Part shown: positions 8,197 to 17,196 of the stretch, piece after piece
Position numbering within the stretch: the stretch's first letter is position 1
Layout: each line of letters starts with the position of its first letter
Assembly (NCBI RefSeq): GCF_007859715.1
Contig: NZ_SJPG01000001.1
Span: 1,116,001-1,180,000 of the forward strand
Source of the DNA: Rubinisphaera italica
Lineage (GTDB): Bacteria > Planctomycetota > Planctomycetia > Planctomycetales > Planctomycetaceae
Direction: 5' to 3'
Length of the DNA stretch: 64,000 nucleotides
Translations under genes and position numbers: made by a program
The notes under the pieces: generated by a model
Database searches by the model: none
Told to the model about the DNA's origin: nothing
Seen by the model: the letters and a program-made list of their open reading frames with translations, nothing else

Positions 8197-9204
8197 ATGA
8201 CGGATGGTCAATCGCCATTGATTGATTTCACTGCAAGACCTGCTTCAACTGTGTGGGAACAGATTGTCTGCCCTGCTGCACCAAATCTGATTTTCTGGTG
8301 CTGGTTCAAGCCGGTCAATTTTCCGCATGGGGTGGTCGTTTTATTTCCACAAGAAATCGATCGCAGTCAAATTCCTAATCTGACAATGCGAGCCATCCTA
8401 CAGGCGATCGGCCTCAATTTTCAGCAGGTCACGTCCTGGGCATTGAATGGAATGACATTCGAGGCGGCTCAAGGATCAAATCCTCTGCTGGATCAATCAT
8501 TGCCGCCTGCGATTCCCGGGGGTGATCCTCAAGTATACATCGCCTGTCATGTTCCAGTGGCCCCGATGATGCCTGTGGCTCCTCAAATGATGCAGCCCGA
8601 AGCGAATATGACAATGCCTGCGTTCGGCACGACGCGAGCACTCTCTCAGGGAATTAATCGGGTGCCCTCGGTGATTGAATTGGAGTGGCTGGAAGGGATG
8701 CATGCCGAGTGGAATTCCAGTGTGATGATTGAAGCTGATTTACTGCGTCAACGTAAAAAGATCGTCGATGTCTCTGCCCGCCTGAAATCGCTCAATCGGG
8801 ATTTGAATACGGATGAGCGGACTTATTCAAGTTCTCAGGACAAGAAAGACTGGCAGGATGCCCGCCGCTGGCTGCGAGACTGCGGCACTAAGCTGGCTCG
8901 TTGCCTGAAAGATTACGACATCGGCTTTACCAGTTCGGCTGGGCAACGAACCTGGTTTGAAGAGACTTACGAACAGTTTGTCGAGAAAAAGCTGCCTTTC
9001 GATGGGATGGAGCAGGCTTTTCGGGATTACCAGATTTATCACAAGTCGCTGCAGAATCTCAACAGCAGCATGAAGTCAGCCGTGCAATATGCGATGCAAA
9101 ATGGCGAACGAAAAGCTCAACGTGTGATCAATACAATTCAGTCGAAAGTCCGAGAAGGAAATGCGAAAAAATCCTTCATGGGTGTGATCAGTGGAACGCA
9201 GTAA
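8197..9204 (+). CDS. Hypothetical cytoplasmic protein
   Basis: I do not recognise this 335-residue protein. The N-terminal 120 residues look like a compact alpha/beta domain (FWCWFKPVNFPHGVVVLFP). Residues of about 125-160 form a Pro/Met-rich linker (VAPMMPVAPQMMQ). The C-terminal half is predicted helical and charged, with a likely coiled coil (LLRQRKKIVDVSARLKSLNRDL). No signal peptide or membrane helix is visible. A GGGAG ribosome site precedes the ATG (cctccgggagccaatcagATG). It converges with the kinase gene, with only 4 bases between the stops. Confidence 0.75.
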   Translation: MTDGQSPLIDFTARPASTVWEQIVCPAAPNLIFWCWFKPVNFPHGVVVLFPQEIDRSQIPNLTMRAILQAIGLNFQQVTSWALNGMTFEAAQGSNPLLDQSLPPAIPGGDPQVYIACHVPVAPMMPVAPQMMQPEANMTMPAFGTTRALSQGINRVPSVIELEWLEGMHAEWNSSVMIEADLLRQRKKIVDVSARLKSLNRDLNTDERTYSSSQDKKDWQDARRWLRDCGTKLARCLKDYDIGFTSSAGQRTWFEETYEQFVEKKLPFDGMEQAFRDYQIYHKSLQNLNSSMKSAVQYAMQNGERKAQRVINTIQSKVREGNAKKSFMGVISGTQ

Positions 9205-9208
9205 TTGA

Positions 9209-10078
9209 TCAGGCGGCTTTCTGGGTGTTCTCGCCCTGTTCATTCTCACAGCGGAAGGCATGTTCGGCGAAGACTTCTGTCGCAGAGCGACCGCTTTTGC
9301 CTCGTACGCCTATCAGTGTTAATAAACGACGACGTGTTTGGCGGAATGGCACGGCTACTTTTCGATGGGCTCGAATCCACCAGGGTTGAGTCGCGAATTT
9401 CGTTAAGCCAAGTTCTTTAACCTGTTCCGGGCGGTGCCGTTTGACGTGCTTGGTCAGGTGGTAGAGATCGGAATTTTGCAGCAACCTCAGCAAGGTTCTT
9501 GAGAACGGCATTCTGAAAATGCGATCTGGAGCGGAATAATAGCTGATCTGGAAGTCGATCAGGTACGGTTTGGCATCATCGCCCACGAGAATATTTTCCC
9601 GTTTGTGAAGATCGACATAAGCAAAGCCTTTTTTGTGGACCGCTTTGAGGATTCGGAGCAATCCCGGAAAGAAGTCTTCGTTGACTTCTTCATTGTTCCC
9701 CAAAGGATGACCCGGAACAAATTGATGGGCGACCACATTGGGCAGGGTTCTGCCGTTCCGAGCAATTTTATCACAGCCGGAGGCTATCCCCTCAATTCCT
9801 GCCAGTGTGCTATAAGCAAAAGCTTCTCGATTGGCGAGAAAGCGTCCCAGCCATTTCATTGGAAAGCCGTAAATCGACTGGGAACGGTTCATTTTACAAA
9901 CCGCATCGAATTCATTGCCCCGATAAAGAGCCGTCGCGGCCCAAGAATCGTGTTTGAAAACTTCATCACGCTTGAAAATCTCTCCATCAATCAGAAGTTC
10001 TCCTGGAGGATCCTGATTTCCTAATGCCCGCAAGACAGCCGGTCGAGGTTTTACGGTACGTTCCATCGTTTCGTGCAT
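9209..10078 (-). CDS. Lipopolysaccharide-kinase (Kdo/WaaP-type) family protein
   Basis: This 289-residue protein-kinase-like fold has a catalytic loop YVDLHKRENILV (an HRD-loop equivalent with Asp and Asn) at about residue 150, followed by YLIDFQIS, the DFG equivalent. The pattern fits the Kdo/WaaP (RfaP) and RIO-like kinases, which phosphorylate sugars of lipopolysaccharide core or unknown small substrates. The C-terminal 100 residues are basic and rich in Arg/His, possibly membrane-apposed. The true substrate is unknown. Its stop lies 4 bases from the stop of the convergent gene. A family E repeat copy sits 19 bases upstream of its start. Confidence 0.8.
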   Translation of the reverse strand: MHETMERTVKPRPAVLRALGNQDPPGELLIDGEIFKRDEVFKHDSWAATALYRGNEFDAVCKMNRSQSIYGFPMKWLGRFLANREAFAYSTLAGIEGIASGCDKIARNGRTLPNVVAHQFVPGHPLGNNEEVNEDFFPGLLRILKAVHKKGFAYVDLHKRENILVGDDAKPYLIDFQISYYSAPDRIFRMPFSRTLLRLLQNSDLYHLTKHVKRHRPEQVKELGLTKFATQPWWIRAHRKVAVPFRQTRRRLLTLIGVRGKSGRSATEVFAEHAFRCENEQGENTQKAA

Positions 10079-10096
10079 TTCTGTAATGAAATTGAG

Positions 10097-10174
10097 GCGA
10101 TCTGCGGGAGCAAACAGATCGCTATCAGTATTTTAAGCGTCCATGCGACCGCAAGTGGTAGAGCATAAAGCTCT
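10097..10174. repeat. Dispersed 78-base repeat, family E copy 1
   Basis: It aligns over its full length with 58361-58440: gcgatctg-gggagcaaa, atcgctat-agt, catgcgaccgca, tggtagagca and gctct are shared, for roughly 75-80% identity by eye. The 3' end folds as agagc/gctct. No open frame or transposase is associated. Confidence 0.8.
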
Positions 10175-10375
10175 TCCGTCAGAGGAAGTGAATGAAAATG
10201 AGTTTTGGGCTTATATGCTTTCCAGTAAAATGAGTCCAGATCATTCTTGTATGGGATATATTCGAATACACTTATGCCGGAACTAAACCAGGTTCAATTT
10301 GAAAACCGGAGAAATTCATCAAGCTGCAAAGAGACCGGTACGCAACCGTTGAACGACTAAAAAAACAATTGAACC

Positions 10376-10462
10376 CGGGTGGCGGGGGCGCTCTCGAAGA
10401 GAAGCCCCCGAATCGTTGGACTTTCGGGGGCTTCCGCTAAAGCGGAGCGCCCCCGCCACCCG
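10376..10462. repeat. Nested GC-rich palindrome (family D)
   Basis: The outer arms 10376-10393 and 10445-10462 are perfect 18-bp reverse complements (gggtggcgggggcgctc type). Inside, 10401-10412 and 10423-10434 form a second perfect 12-bp stem (gaagcccccgaa). It could form a long hairpin or cruciform. A reduced relative lies at 31061-31090. Confidence 0.85.
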
Positions 10463-10534
10463 TGAGATCCTGATTCAATAGGTTATCGGAAATCCGGTTT
10501 CCATTTGGAACGGGGTTTAAGCATTTTATTTTAA

Positions 10535-12766
10535 CTATTCCACGCTTAGTTTATCGAGCAGGGGGGCGAAATAGCTTTGGAAGCGGGCGGTCATCGGGGC
10601 TTCGAGAGAGAGAGATTGAACAGCGTTACCTGTTAAACTGGGAGACATTTGTCCGCCAGTCATCTCTGCCATGGCTGTCATGACTCCTGACTTATTTTCG
10701 ATGAAGGACTTGTCATCGGCTTTCCAGAGTATTTCTGGAAGATCCAGCGACTGGCCTACGTCGACGAGCAAGATGGAATCGGGCATGGCATAAATGACGA
10801 GTTCGGCATCGGTTGGGTAACCGATCTCTTTCACCCCCCAGGGACGTTCCCATTTGACGGTAATACGCTCGTAAATCTGTTCGGGGATTTGAGGTTTTTC
10901 GCTGGAATCGTTCAGATAAGCCAAAGCCCGGCAATTACGTCCGGTAAAATTGGCAATGGCTTCGGCTTCTGCCGGGAAATTTTCCAGCAACCGCAAGCGA
11001 AAGGCCTCCTGTTGCAGCTCAACAGATTTTTGAGAGTCTTTGCGGTAATACAAAGCAAGCTCAATGAGCAGTTCTTCTGCTTCGGGGACTAGCGGAGAAA
11101 TTTGTGCGTTCCAGCGATAGAGCACTTTCAGCATTTCGTTGACGCGAGGATCGGTTGGATCCAGGTCAGGTGGTGCGAATTCTTTCAGTAAGGCTTGGCG
11201 GGATTCGCTGGTCAGCTCCTGCAATTCTTTTTGAAAATCTTCTTCTGAGAGAGAAAGTGGAATCGAATTTCTTAATCCAGATTCGGAGAGACGCTGCTGG
11301 GCTTCGGTTGGAGTTTGTTGTCGAACATTAATTAAAAAGGCCGTCATTGACTGCAGAATTTCGCGATCCTGCTGTTCTGGTTTCGATTTCCGTGAAGTGC
11401 CCGTTTTTGAGAGAGTGGAGAACTGCAATCCGAGATGTTCCTGGACTGCTTTCCGCCATTTGTCTGCCTCTGATGTTTTTTGTCCATGAGCAGACTCGTG
11501 AAAATGCTTTTCGAGCAACTCGAGAATCTGTCGCCGTTCTTCTTCCGTCAATAACTCGGTATGCACATGACTTCTGGAAATCGCTTTGCCTGCAGAGATT
11601 GCTCGATACAGGGCGAGCCGATCGTATTCATTCCGAAGTTCGAGCCGGGTGATTTCTTTCATCGCCGATTGAATACTCGCCCGCGAAGCTGGCAACGTGG
11701 CTGCCATTTGCGTCACTTCAACACCGTAACACCAGTTGGCGTCGCGATGTCGGAAGTCTCCGCCATAAATCCCTGCGACTTCATAGCCGATGACTCGAAT
11801 CAGACTTTGCAGCATGCCGATCGCCTGTTGATCGATGATGCGAGAGGCGATTTTCTTCGCCCCAAATTTTCCCAACTCAGCCGCTCCCCACCATAAGCCT
11901 AATGTGACAGGGTTGATGCTCGTCACGACTCGTCCAAACAGCAAACCTTTAGAAGCCCAGTCGATATACGGCGAAGCTTTCACGTAGTTGCCGTAAACTT
12001 TGACCGCATGTCGTACGGTGTCGTAAGTTTGCTGAATGTTATACGCTTTGAGATCAATCGGGAGTTGATCCATAACGACCAGTAAGTGCAGTCCAATTCG
12101 GTTGATCGCTCTGGCAAGTTGCTCGGGCGAAGTACTTAGTAGTGGATTTTTAAGGTTGGGCTGATAGACATGAGCGATGTCAGTGACCAATGTCATCATA
12201 TCATCGCGAAACAGTTGCGTTTCGAATTGCCCCTGGGGTGCGTAATAATTTTTACGAATCCGCTCATAAACGACTTCGGCCTGCTTATCCAGTATTTTCG
12301 CGACTTCGCGATCAAGCTGAATGTACTGAGCGCGATTTTTTTTTCCGATCACGCCCATCATATCGAGTGGATCGCGTGCATCGATCTGGCCATCGCGAAT
12401 ATCGATAAACTCCGGTGTGTCCAGCCACTCGTGGATGACGCGATAACGGTCCGCCAGTTTTCGGGACATATTGTCGACTCGTGTTGCTTCGACTTCGAGG
12501 TCCCGCTGGATTTCACGGCGATAGGATTCGAAATCGGTCTTCGCCTGTTGAAAATCTTTGAGTTCGGGAGTGCGGGAGAGATCGATGATTCGATCGCGAG
12601 AGCGATACAGAAACAGCAGAAATCCACACTGAACGAACGCGACTAAGAGCAATCCAATCGTGATCAGATCCAATGAAAATGATCCAGCAATACCTCGCGC
12701 AATCAGAATGCCCACAGCAATGCAAAGCGTGCAGGCCGAGAAGATGTAAGTGAAGCGGAAAAACAT
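10535..12766 (-). CDS. Large membrane-anchored protein of unknown function
   Basis: The 743-residue protein opens with two membrane helices (about residues 5-27 and 33-54). A charged coiled-coil-like helix follows (about 58-115). The long, mostly helical body includes a hydrophobic patch GRVVTSINPVTLGLWWG near residue 285 that may be a re-entrant or third membrane segment. I cannot assign a family. There is no nucleotide-binding or catalytic motif and no secretion signal other than the N-terminal anchor. It stands alone, divergent from the peroxiredoxin gene and separated from the kinase gene by two repeats. Confidence 0.75.
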   Translation of the reverse strand: MFFRFTYIFSACTLCIAVGILIARGIAGSFSLDLITIGLLLVAFVQCGFLLFLYRSRDRIIDLSRTPELKDFQQAKTDFESYRREIQRDLEVEATRVDNMSRKLADRYRVIHEWLDTPEFIDIRDGQIDARDPLDMMGVIGKKNRAQYIQLDREVAKILDKQAEVVYERIRKNYYAPQGQFETQLFRDDMMTLVTDIAHVYQPNLKNPLLSTSPEQLARAINRIGLHLLVVMDQLPIDLKAYNIQQTYDTVRHAVKVYGNYVKASPYIDWASKGLLFGRVVTSINPVTLGLWWGAAELGKFGAKKIASRIIDQQAIGMLQSLIRVIGYEVAGIYGGDFRHRDANWCYGVEVTQMAATLPASRASIQSAMKEITRLELRNEYDRLALYRAISAGKAISRSHVHTELLTEEERRQILELLEKHFHESAHGQKTSEADKWRKAVQEHLGLQFSTLSKTGTSRKSKPEQQDREILQSMTAFLINVRQQTPTEAQQRLSESGLRNSIPLSLSEEDFQKELQELTSESRQALLKEFAPPDLDPTDPRVNEMLKVLYRWNAQISPLVPEAEELLIELALYYRKDSQKSVELQQEAFRLRLLENFPAEAEAIANFTGRNCRALAYLNDSSEKPQIPEQIYERITVKWERPWGVKEIGYPTDAELVIYAMPDSILLVDVGQSLDLPEILWKADDKSFIENKSGVMTAMAEMTGGQMSPSLTGNAVQSLSLEAPMTARFQSYFAPLLDKLSVE

Positions 12767-12941
12767 TCGGAATCCTGATTGGAAAATCTTTGAATAAAAC
12801 TACAGAAGTCCTCTGTCTGCAAGTTACAACGAAGACATTAGAAATGGTAGAGTGATAATCGATCTGAATTTGAATCCTTCCTCTGCAGTTGTTATTTGTG
12901 GTGGAAGTTACTTCCAACCAATTTCCAAAGGAACAGGTACG

Positions 12942-13511
12942 ATGCTTCGTTTATTCACTGCGATGGTTTTCAGCGGTATGATTTGTTTTTCAGGTATTGC
13001 TCAGGCAGCTTCTCCAAATGTTGGCGATGCTGCTCCCAAATTTTCATCCAAGGATGATCAGGGAAAAGAATGGAAGTCGACCGATCATGTCGGCAAAAAA
13101 ATTCTTGTCGTTTACTTCTACCCGGCTGACATGACTGGCGGCTGTACAAAACAGGCTTGTGGCTTTCGTGATGACATGGCCAAGCTGAACGATGCCGATG
13201 TCGAAGTTGTCGGCGTGAGTGGCGATACTGTCGAATCGCATCAACTCTTCAAGAAAGTACACGACTTGAACTTTACTCTGCTCGCCGATACCGATGGCAG
13301 TGTCGCCGAGGCATTTGGAGTGCCGACAAAATCCGGTGGCAGCATCGAACGAGAAGTTGAAGGGATCAATCATGTTTTGACACGAGGCGTGACCGCCTCC
13401 CGCTGGACGTTCGTCATCGATCAGTCTGGAAAGATTGCTTATAAAGATACTTCTGTAAATGCCGCAGAAGACAGCAAGACAATTATTGAGACAGTCAATA
13501 AACTTCAGTAA
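12942..13511 (+). CDS. Secreted peroxiredoxin (AhpC/TSA, BCP-like)
   Basis: The 189-residue protein begins with a signal peptide (MLRLFTAMVFSGMICFSGIAQA, cleaved near residue 22). The thioredoxin-fold peroxiredoxin domain carries the PxxxTxxC signature with peroxidatic Cys68 and a second Cys73, the spacing of atypical 2-Cys BCP enzymes. It reduces hydroperoxides, here in the periplasm. The frame is open upstream to 12852, but the ATG at 12942 follows an AAAGGA site and opens the signal peptide. An inverted repeat right after the stop separates it from the convergent lipid-kinase gene. Confidence 0.9.
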   Translation: MLRLFTAMVFSGMICFSGIAQAASPNVGDAAPKFSSKDDQGKEWKSTDHVGKKILVVYFYPADMTGGCTKQACGFRDDMAKLNDADVEVVGVSGDTVESHQLFKKVHDLNFTLLADTDGSVAEAFGVPTKSGGSIEREVEGINHVLTRGVTASRWTFVIDQSGKIAYKDTSVNAAEDSKTIIETVNKLQ

Positions 13512-13517
13512 TTGCAA

Positions 13518-13603
13518 AAATAAAATAAGAACCGCAGATGAACACGGATGGACGCAGATGTTAAGTACTGTGTTGATCTGTTTTTACTGCGGTTATTTTA
13601 TTT
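13518..13603. repeat. Inverted repeat between convergent genes, family C copy 1
   Basis: Left arm (from 13518, aaataaaataagaaccgcag) and right arm (to 13603, ctgcggttattttattt) are complementary apart from a small gap. The inner accgcagatgaacac sequence is shared with 31121-31191. It fills the space between two convergent stops, so it may end both transcripts. Confidence 0.75.
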
Positions 13604-13605
13604 GA

Positions 13606-14541
13606 TTACTCAGCTGCGAAATTTTGCACATAAATTTGTACAAGTTTTGAATTCGCCGCTTGTTCAGGAACGATCAGTTCAAGAGCCTTTGGGAGCACTC
13701 GGAATTCGAGCGGGGTTTCCGCGATGGGGTCGCCATCAGCTTGAATCGGAACTGCACTGGAAGAAGTCAGTTTTACCATTTGTGAACTGAAGCGATGAAT
13801 ATTGGTCGAGGTGATTTCGCCAGACAGAAAGCCTTGTAGGGAATGGCGGATGAGGCGCAGGGCAGTGATGTTTCGAAAGAGGCAAATGTCGAGCAGCCCA
13901 TCATTATCAATCGCATCGGGATTGACTGGCAGGTTCGAAGCATAGCGTGAGACATTCGAAACCACGGCCAGTTCACAGGAGAAGGGTTTTGGCAGATCGG
14001 GTGATGTTGCAACCAGTTCGATGCGTTTTCGATGGAAAATTGTTTCCAGAATCGGTCGGATGTAGTGCAGTTTTGTAATTCGACCTTGCCGGGCTTCGTG
14101 AGCTTTTTTAACAACCGTGGCGTCGAATCCACAACTGGCCATGACCGCAAAACGTTTTTGACCGGCTAGTCCGAGGTCGATATTGCGTGTATGCCCGGCA
14201 GCAATCATCTCAGCAACCAGCGCCCCATTTCGGGGGATTTCATATTGCTTAGCAAGTAAATTTTCCGTTCCCATTGCCAGAATCGTTAATGGGATTCCGG
14301 GAAAGCGATTGATCAGATCATCGACCGTCCCATCTCCACCAGCCGCGACGAGACACCGGGTTTGTGCGCGAAAGGATTCCTGCTTTAAGTCCTCAGCCAT
14401 CATTTCGCGATTGCCGTAGACACAGGGGGCGTACCCCAGCTCTTCCAGCCGTTGAGTCAGTCGCTGCAATTGCGGCTCACGCAGCCCGGACCCGGACATC
14501 GGATTCTTCTGGATAACAACTTTTCGAGGTTGAGTATTCAT
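13606..14541 (-). CDS. Diacylglycerol/lipid kinase family protein (YegS/DgkB-like)
   Basis: The 311-residue protein has the DAGK catalytic domain: KNPMSGSG near the start and the nucleotide-binding GGDGTVDD at about residue 70, then a beta-rich C-terminal domain with a late GLLDICLF and ADGDP segment. The family phosphorylates diacylglycerol or related lipids at the inner membrane face. The frame is open upstream to 14640, but those codons come from the family B palindrome, so the Met at 14541 is chosen. A convergent peroxiredoxin gene ends 94 bases away. Confidence 0.88.
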   Translation of the reverse strand: MNTQPRKVVIQKNPMSGSGLREPQLQRLTQRLEELGYAPCVYGNREMMAEDLKQESFRAQTRCLVAAGGDGTVDDLINRFPGIPLTILAMGTENLLAKQYEIPRNGALVAEMIAAGHTRNIDLGLAGQKRFAVMASCGFDATVVKKAHEARQGRITKLHYIRPILETIFHRKRIELVATSPDLPKPFSCELAVVSNVSRYASNLPVNPDAIDNDGLLDICLFRNITALRLIRHSLQGFLSGEITSTNIHRFSSQMVKLTSSSAVPIQADGDPIAETPLEFRVLPKALELIVPEQAANSKLVQIYVQNFAAE

Positions 14542-14594
14542 GTCACATTTTCTGCAGGGTATGAAGCAAAATTGTGACAAGTGGCTAACAGGAC

Positions 14595-14664
14595 TACAAG
14601 CACGAAGCGCAAGCGAGTGTGTTGGGTTCGTTATAAACACACTCGCTTGCGCTTCGTGCTTGTA
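14595..14664. repeat. Near-perfect inverted repeat, family B copy 2
   Basis: It carries the same arm as 7028-7098 (tacaagcacgaagcgcaagc...), perfectly paired with its complement ending at 14664; the loop differs. It lies between the start of the lipid-kinase gene and the stop of the transporter gene. Confidence 0.85.
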
Positions 14665-14694
14665 ATGTTTTTGAAAATAATTATTCCCTGAATT

Positions 14695-16341
14695 TTACAT
14701 AAAGTATTTGCTGATCAGTGAGCCGAAGTTTTCATATGCACCCCAGGCACCTGTGATGAAGAAACTGACGCAGGAGACGAGCAGGCAGATATCGAACCAT
14801 ATTGAAGGCTTTAATCGGTCTTCGGTTTGCCAGTAACGGAAGAACAGGGCTCCGACTCCCAGCATGGGAAGCAATAACGCCTGCATGATGCCTGCTGCCA
14901 GAACTGCGACATCGGGCTTGATGTTCGTACAGAAAATAATCAGGCAGAGGATCGGCAGGATGCAGCCGAGTGTTGAGATGGATCGCCAGTGTTTGACACG
15001 GTCACCTCGCGGTATCCAGCCAAGGAGCTTGAAGAGGTCTGTATAAGTTCGCGTGTGGCCCGCATTGGCAACCAGGAAGGTCGAGTAGAGCACGGCGATC
15101 GCACCAATCAGGAACATCCAGGAGGCGTATTCACCGAACATCGGATCGTAAGCCTCTGCAAGTGTGCTCGTCATTCGCATCCCTTCCGGGTCACGTCCGA
15201 AGCGATAGAGAACGGCGACGCCGATTAAATAAAAGGCAACAGTCGCAACGGTGTAGACAATCATCGAAAGAAAAACATCGACGTGCATCACCCTGAGCCA
15301 GCCTTTGGCGCGTTTGTACCACGCATCGGTGCCATCGTGGGGACCCGTATGCAAAGCGTATCCTTTTTCCAGGCACCAGTAGGGATACGAAACCAGTTCC
15401 GCTGCTCCGACACCGATAATTCCAAATGCCGCGAGCGCGGTTGCAAGTGCTCTTCCATCCTTAGTTGCACTGGGAAGTCCGAAGGAAAGTCCGTTCAGGA
15501 TTTCTGTGCTGGAGAGATGCCATTCGACCGTCGACTGCAGTGCGACAAAGTTGCCGATTGTGATAAAGGTAAACATCACAACAAGCACAGTCGTCAGGTT
15601 TTGAATCAGCCCGTAACGTCCGTTGTAAAGTAGACCAACGGTGATTAAAGCAGCCGCGAGGGCCCAGTATTTGTCGTCGTAGGTATAGGGATCAATTAAC
15701 TTTTCATTGTTTTCGACCTGGGTGACAGCATTGGAACCACGTTCGCCTAGTTCAGAAAGTCGAGCACGAAGCAGTTTTCCGCCTTCAATAATCCGTTGTC
15801 GTTCCCCTTCAGGCAATGAGGTAAACGCTTCCGGATTGTTTTCTCGAGTCTCTTCCCAGTCGAGCATCCAGCGGATTTCTTTTTCGGAAGGAATTTCGAT
15901 CGCGGCTCGGTAATCTCCCGTTAACGGCATCGCAATCGCGGCTGCCTGTCCAACGCCGCCGACAATTCCACCTAATTGAACAATGCCGGAAATCATCATT
16001 GCCAGCCAGAACCAGACGATCCAGTTCAGTGAGAGAAAACGACCGGGGACCTGATTTAAAGCTTGCAGAGCAGTTTGGCCATGAATAATTGTGTGCCGTC
16101 CCAGTTCGATTTGAACGAAGACTTTGATCACACAGCCGAGAATGATCAGCCAGAGCAGTGTGATGCCGGCTTGTGCTCCGGTTTTCGTCGTTGCAATCAA
16201 TTCCCCAGATCCGACAATACTGCCCGCAATAATCAATCCAGGACCTAACTGGAGCAGGGTTTTCCAGAACGTCGTAGGAGCATCGCGAATACACGATTCA
16301 GGACGGATATCAACGGGCGGCAGGTCTTCGACAGATTTCAT
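14695..16341 (-). CDS. Nramp-family transporter, non-canonical metal site
   Basis: The 548-residue membrane protein has the Nramp/LeuT layout: TM1 with [17 protein letters not shown], a TM2-3 segment with QIELGRHTI, and TM6 region [16 protein letters not shown]. In proton-coupled manganese/iron Nramp proteins TM1 carries DPGN and TM6 MPHN. Here these read GSGE and GAAEL, so the metal-coordinating Asp, Asn and Met are missing. A charged loop of about 60 residues is inserted after TM4 (about residues 155-215). Substrate is therefore uncertain; magnesium or another solute is possible. The ATG at 16341 is used; an in-frame TTG at 16395 would add 18 residues. Confidence 0.82.
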   Translation of the reverse strand: MKSVEDLPPVDIRPESCIRDAPTTFWKTLLQLGPGLIIAGSIVGSGELIATTKTGAQAGITLLWLIILGCVIKVFVQIELGRHTIIHGQTALQALNQVPGRFLSLNWIVWFWLAMMISGIVQLGGIVGGVGQAAAIAMPLTGDYRAAIEIPSEKEIRWMLDWEETRENNPEAFTSLPEGERQRIIEGGKLLRARLSELGERGSNAVTQVENNEKLIDPYTYDDKYWALAAALITVGLLYNGRYGLIQNLTTVLVVMFTFITIGNFVALQSTVEWHLSSTEILNGLSFGLPSATKDGRALATALAAFGIIGVGAAELVSYPYWCLEKGYALHTGPHDGTDAWYKRAKGWLRVMHVDVFLSMIVYTVATVAFYLIGVAVLYRFGRDPEGMRMTSTLAEAYDPMFGEYASWMFLIGAIAVLYSTFLVANAGHTRTYTDLFKLLGWIPRGDRVKHWRSISTLGCILPILCLIIFCTNIKPDVAVLAAGIMQALLLPMLGVGALFFRYWQTEDRLKPSIWFDICLLVSCVSFFITGAWGAYENFGSLISKYFM

Positions 16342-16726
16342 TGGTGGTTTGTGGTCTAAGGCCAGGGACAAGGGAATTTGAGAGTGAGGATCCAATTCTC
16401 AGAACGGGAATTTCTCACTCAGGAATTGCATAAACATAAATCGATGTCTTGCTTATAGCGAGACTCCGACCTGAACGCAAATTCGCTTCAGATTCGTGGC
16501 GAAAATGGTCAGAAAGTGAACCATTTTTTGAGATTGAATGTCAGTTGGTACAGTTCTTCCAGCTCATCTTGAATTCCATTGAAGTGGAGACTAGCATTAC
16601 GAACGATGTAGTAAGAGAGTGTTCCATTTGCACTCCCATCATCTCAAGTCCGACCCCTTGCAGTATTTACGTAAGTAGGGTTTGAAGTATTGTTTAACGG
16701 ACCTGTTGTTCATTGAAGGAACAGTC
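16342..16726. other. 385-base divergent intergenic region
   Basis: It lies between the minus-strand transporter and the plus-strand ferredoxin gene and should hold promoters for both. I saw no consensus promoter, palindrome or coding frame that I would defend. Confidence 0.45.
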
Positions 16727-17005
16727 ATGCCACATATCGTCTGCGAACCATGTAATAACTGCAAATATACAGACTGCGTCGTGGTCTGCCCGGTCGAGTG
16801 TTTCTATGAAGGTGAAACGATGCTTTACATTCATCCAGATGAATGTATCGATTGCGAAGCCTGCGTGCCAGAATGTCCCGTTGAAGCGATTTTCCACGAG
16901 GACAACATCCCTGACGAATGGAAAAACTATATCGAGATTAACGCAGAAAAATCTCAGGATGCTCCTGTGATTACTGAGAAGAAAGAACCACTGGCCGACA
17001 GTTAA
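16727..17005 (+). CDS. fdxA: 7Fe ferredoxin ([3Fe-4S][4Fe-4S])
   Basis: The 92-residue protein starts [20 protein letters not shown]. Cysteines at 9, 17, 21 and 50 fit the [3Fe-4S] cluster, and 25, 40, 43 and 46 the [4Fe-4S] cluster of Azotobacter FdI-type ferredoxins. The segment [16 protein letters not shown] is diagnostic. It is a cytoplasmic electron carrier. The ATG at 16727 follows GAAGGA; upstream in-frame codons to 16682 do not match the family. An intrinsic terminator follows at 17037. Confidence 0.93.
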   Translation: MPHIVCEPCNNCKYTDCVVVCPVECFYEGETMLYIHPDECIDCEACVPECPVEAIFHEDNIPDEWKNYIEINAEKSQDAPVITEKKEPLADS

Positions 17006-17036
17006 GCCGGTTTTGAGTTCAATAATTCACGCAAGG

Positions 17037-17070
17037 TCAGCTCTCCAGCTTTGGGGGGCTGATTTTTTTT
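17037..17070 (+). terminator. Intrinsic terminator after fdxA
   Basis: Stem tcagctc/gggctga (one G-T pair) is followed by eight T residues, 31 bases after the ferredoxin stop. Confidence 0.8.
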
Positions 17071-17196
17071 GTGTTCGAAGCCAACTGCATATTTCTGGAT
17101 GGATGAAGTTAAGGTGAGCATCTGATATTCTTCGTGCTTGTGATTGGAATGAACTATTAATAATGAAAAACTTGACCGAGTCCATTGGAGTCATTT

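Larger units (their letters stand above)
10079..10534. other. 456-base gap with two repeat elements
   Basis: No supported gene. It contains family E copy 1 (10097-10174) and the nested GC-rich palindrome (10376-10462). It lies between two minus-strand genes, so a promoter for the kinase gene is expected between the two elements, but no consensus was found. Confidence 0.5.

Noticed and set aside
10140..10175. tRNA-like tggtagagca segment in family E repeats
   Set aside because: It resembles a D-arm only; no acceptor stem, anticodon or T-arm could be placed at either copy.
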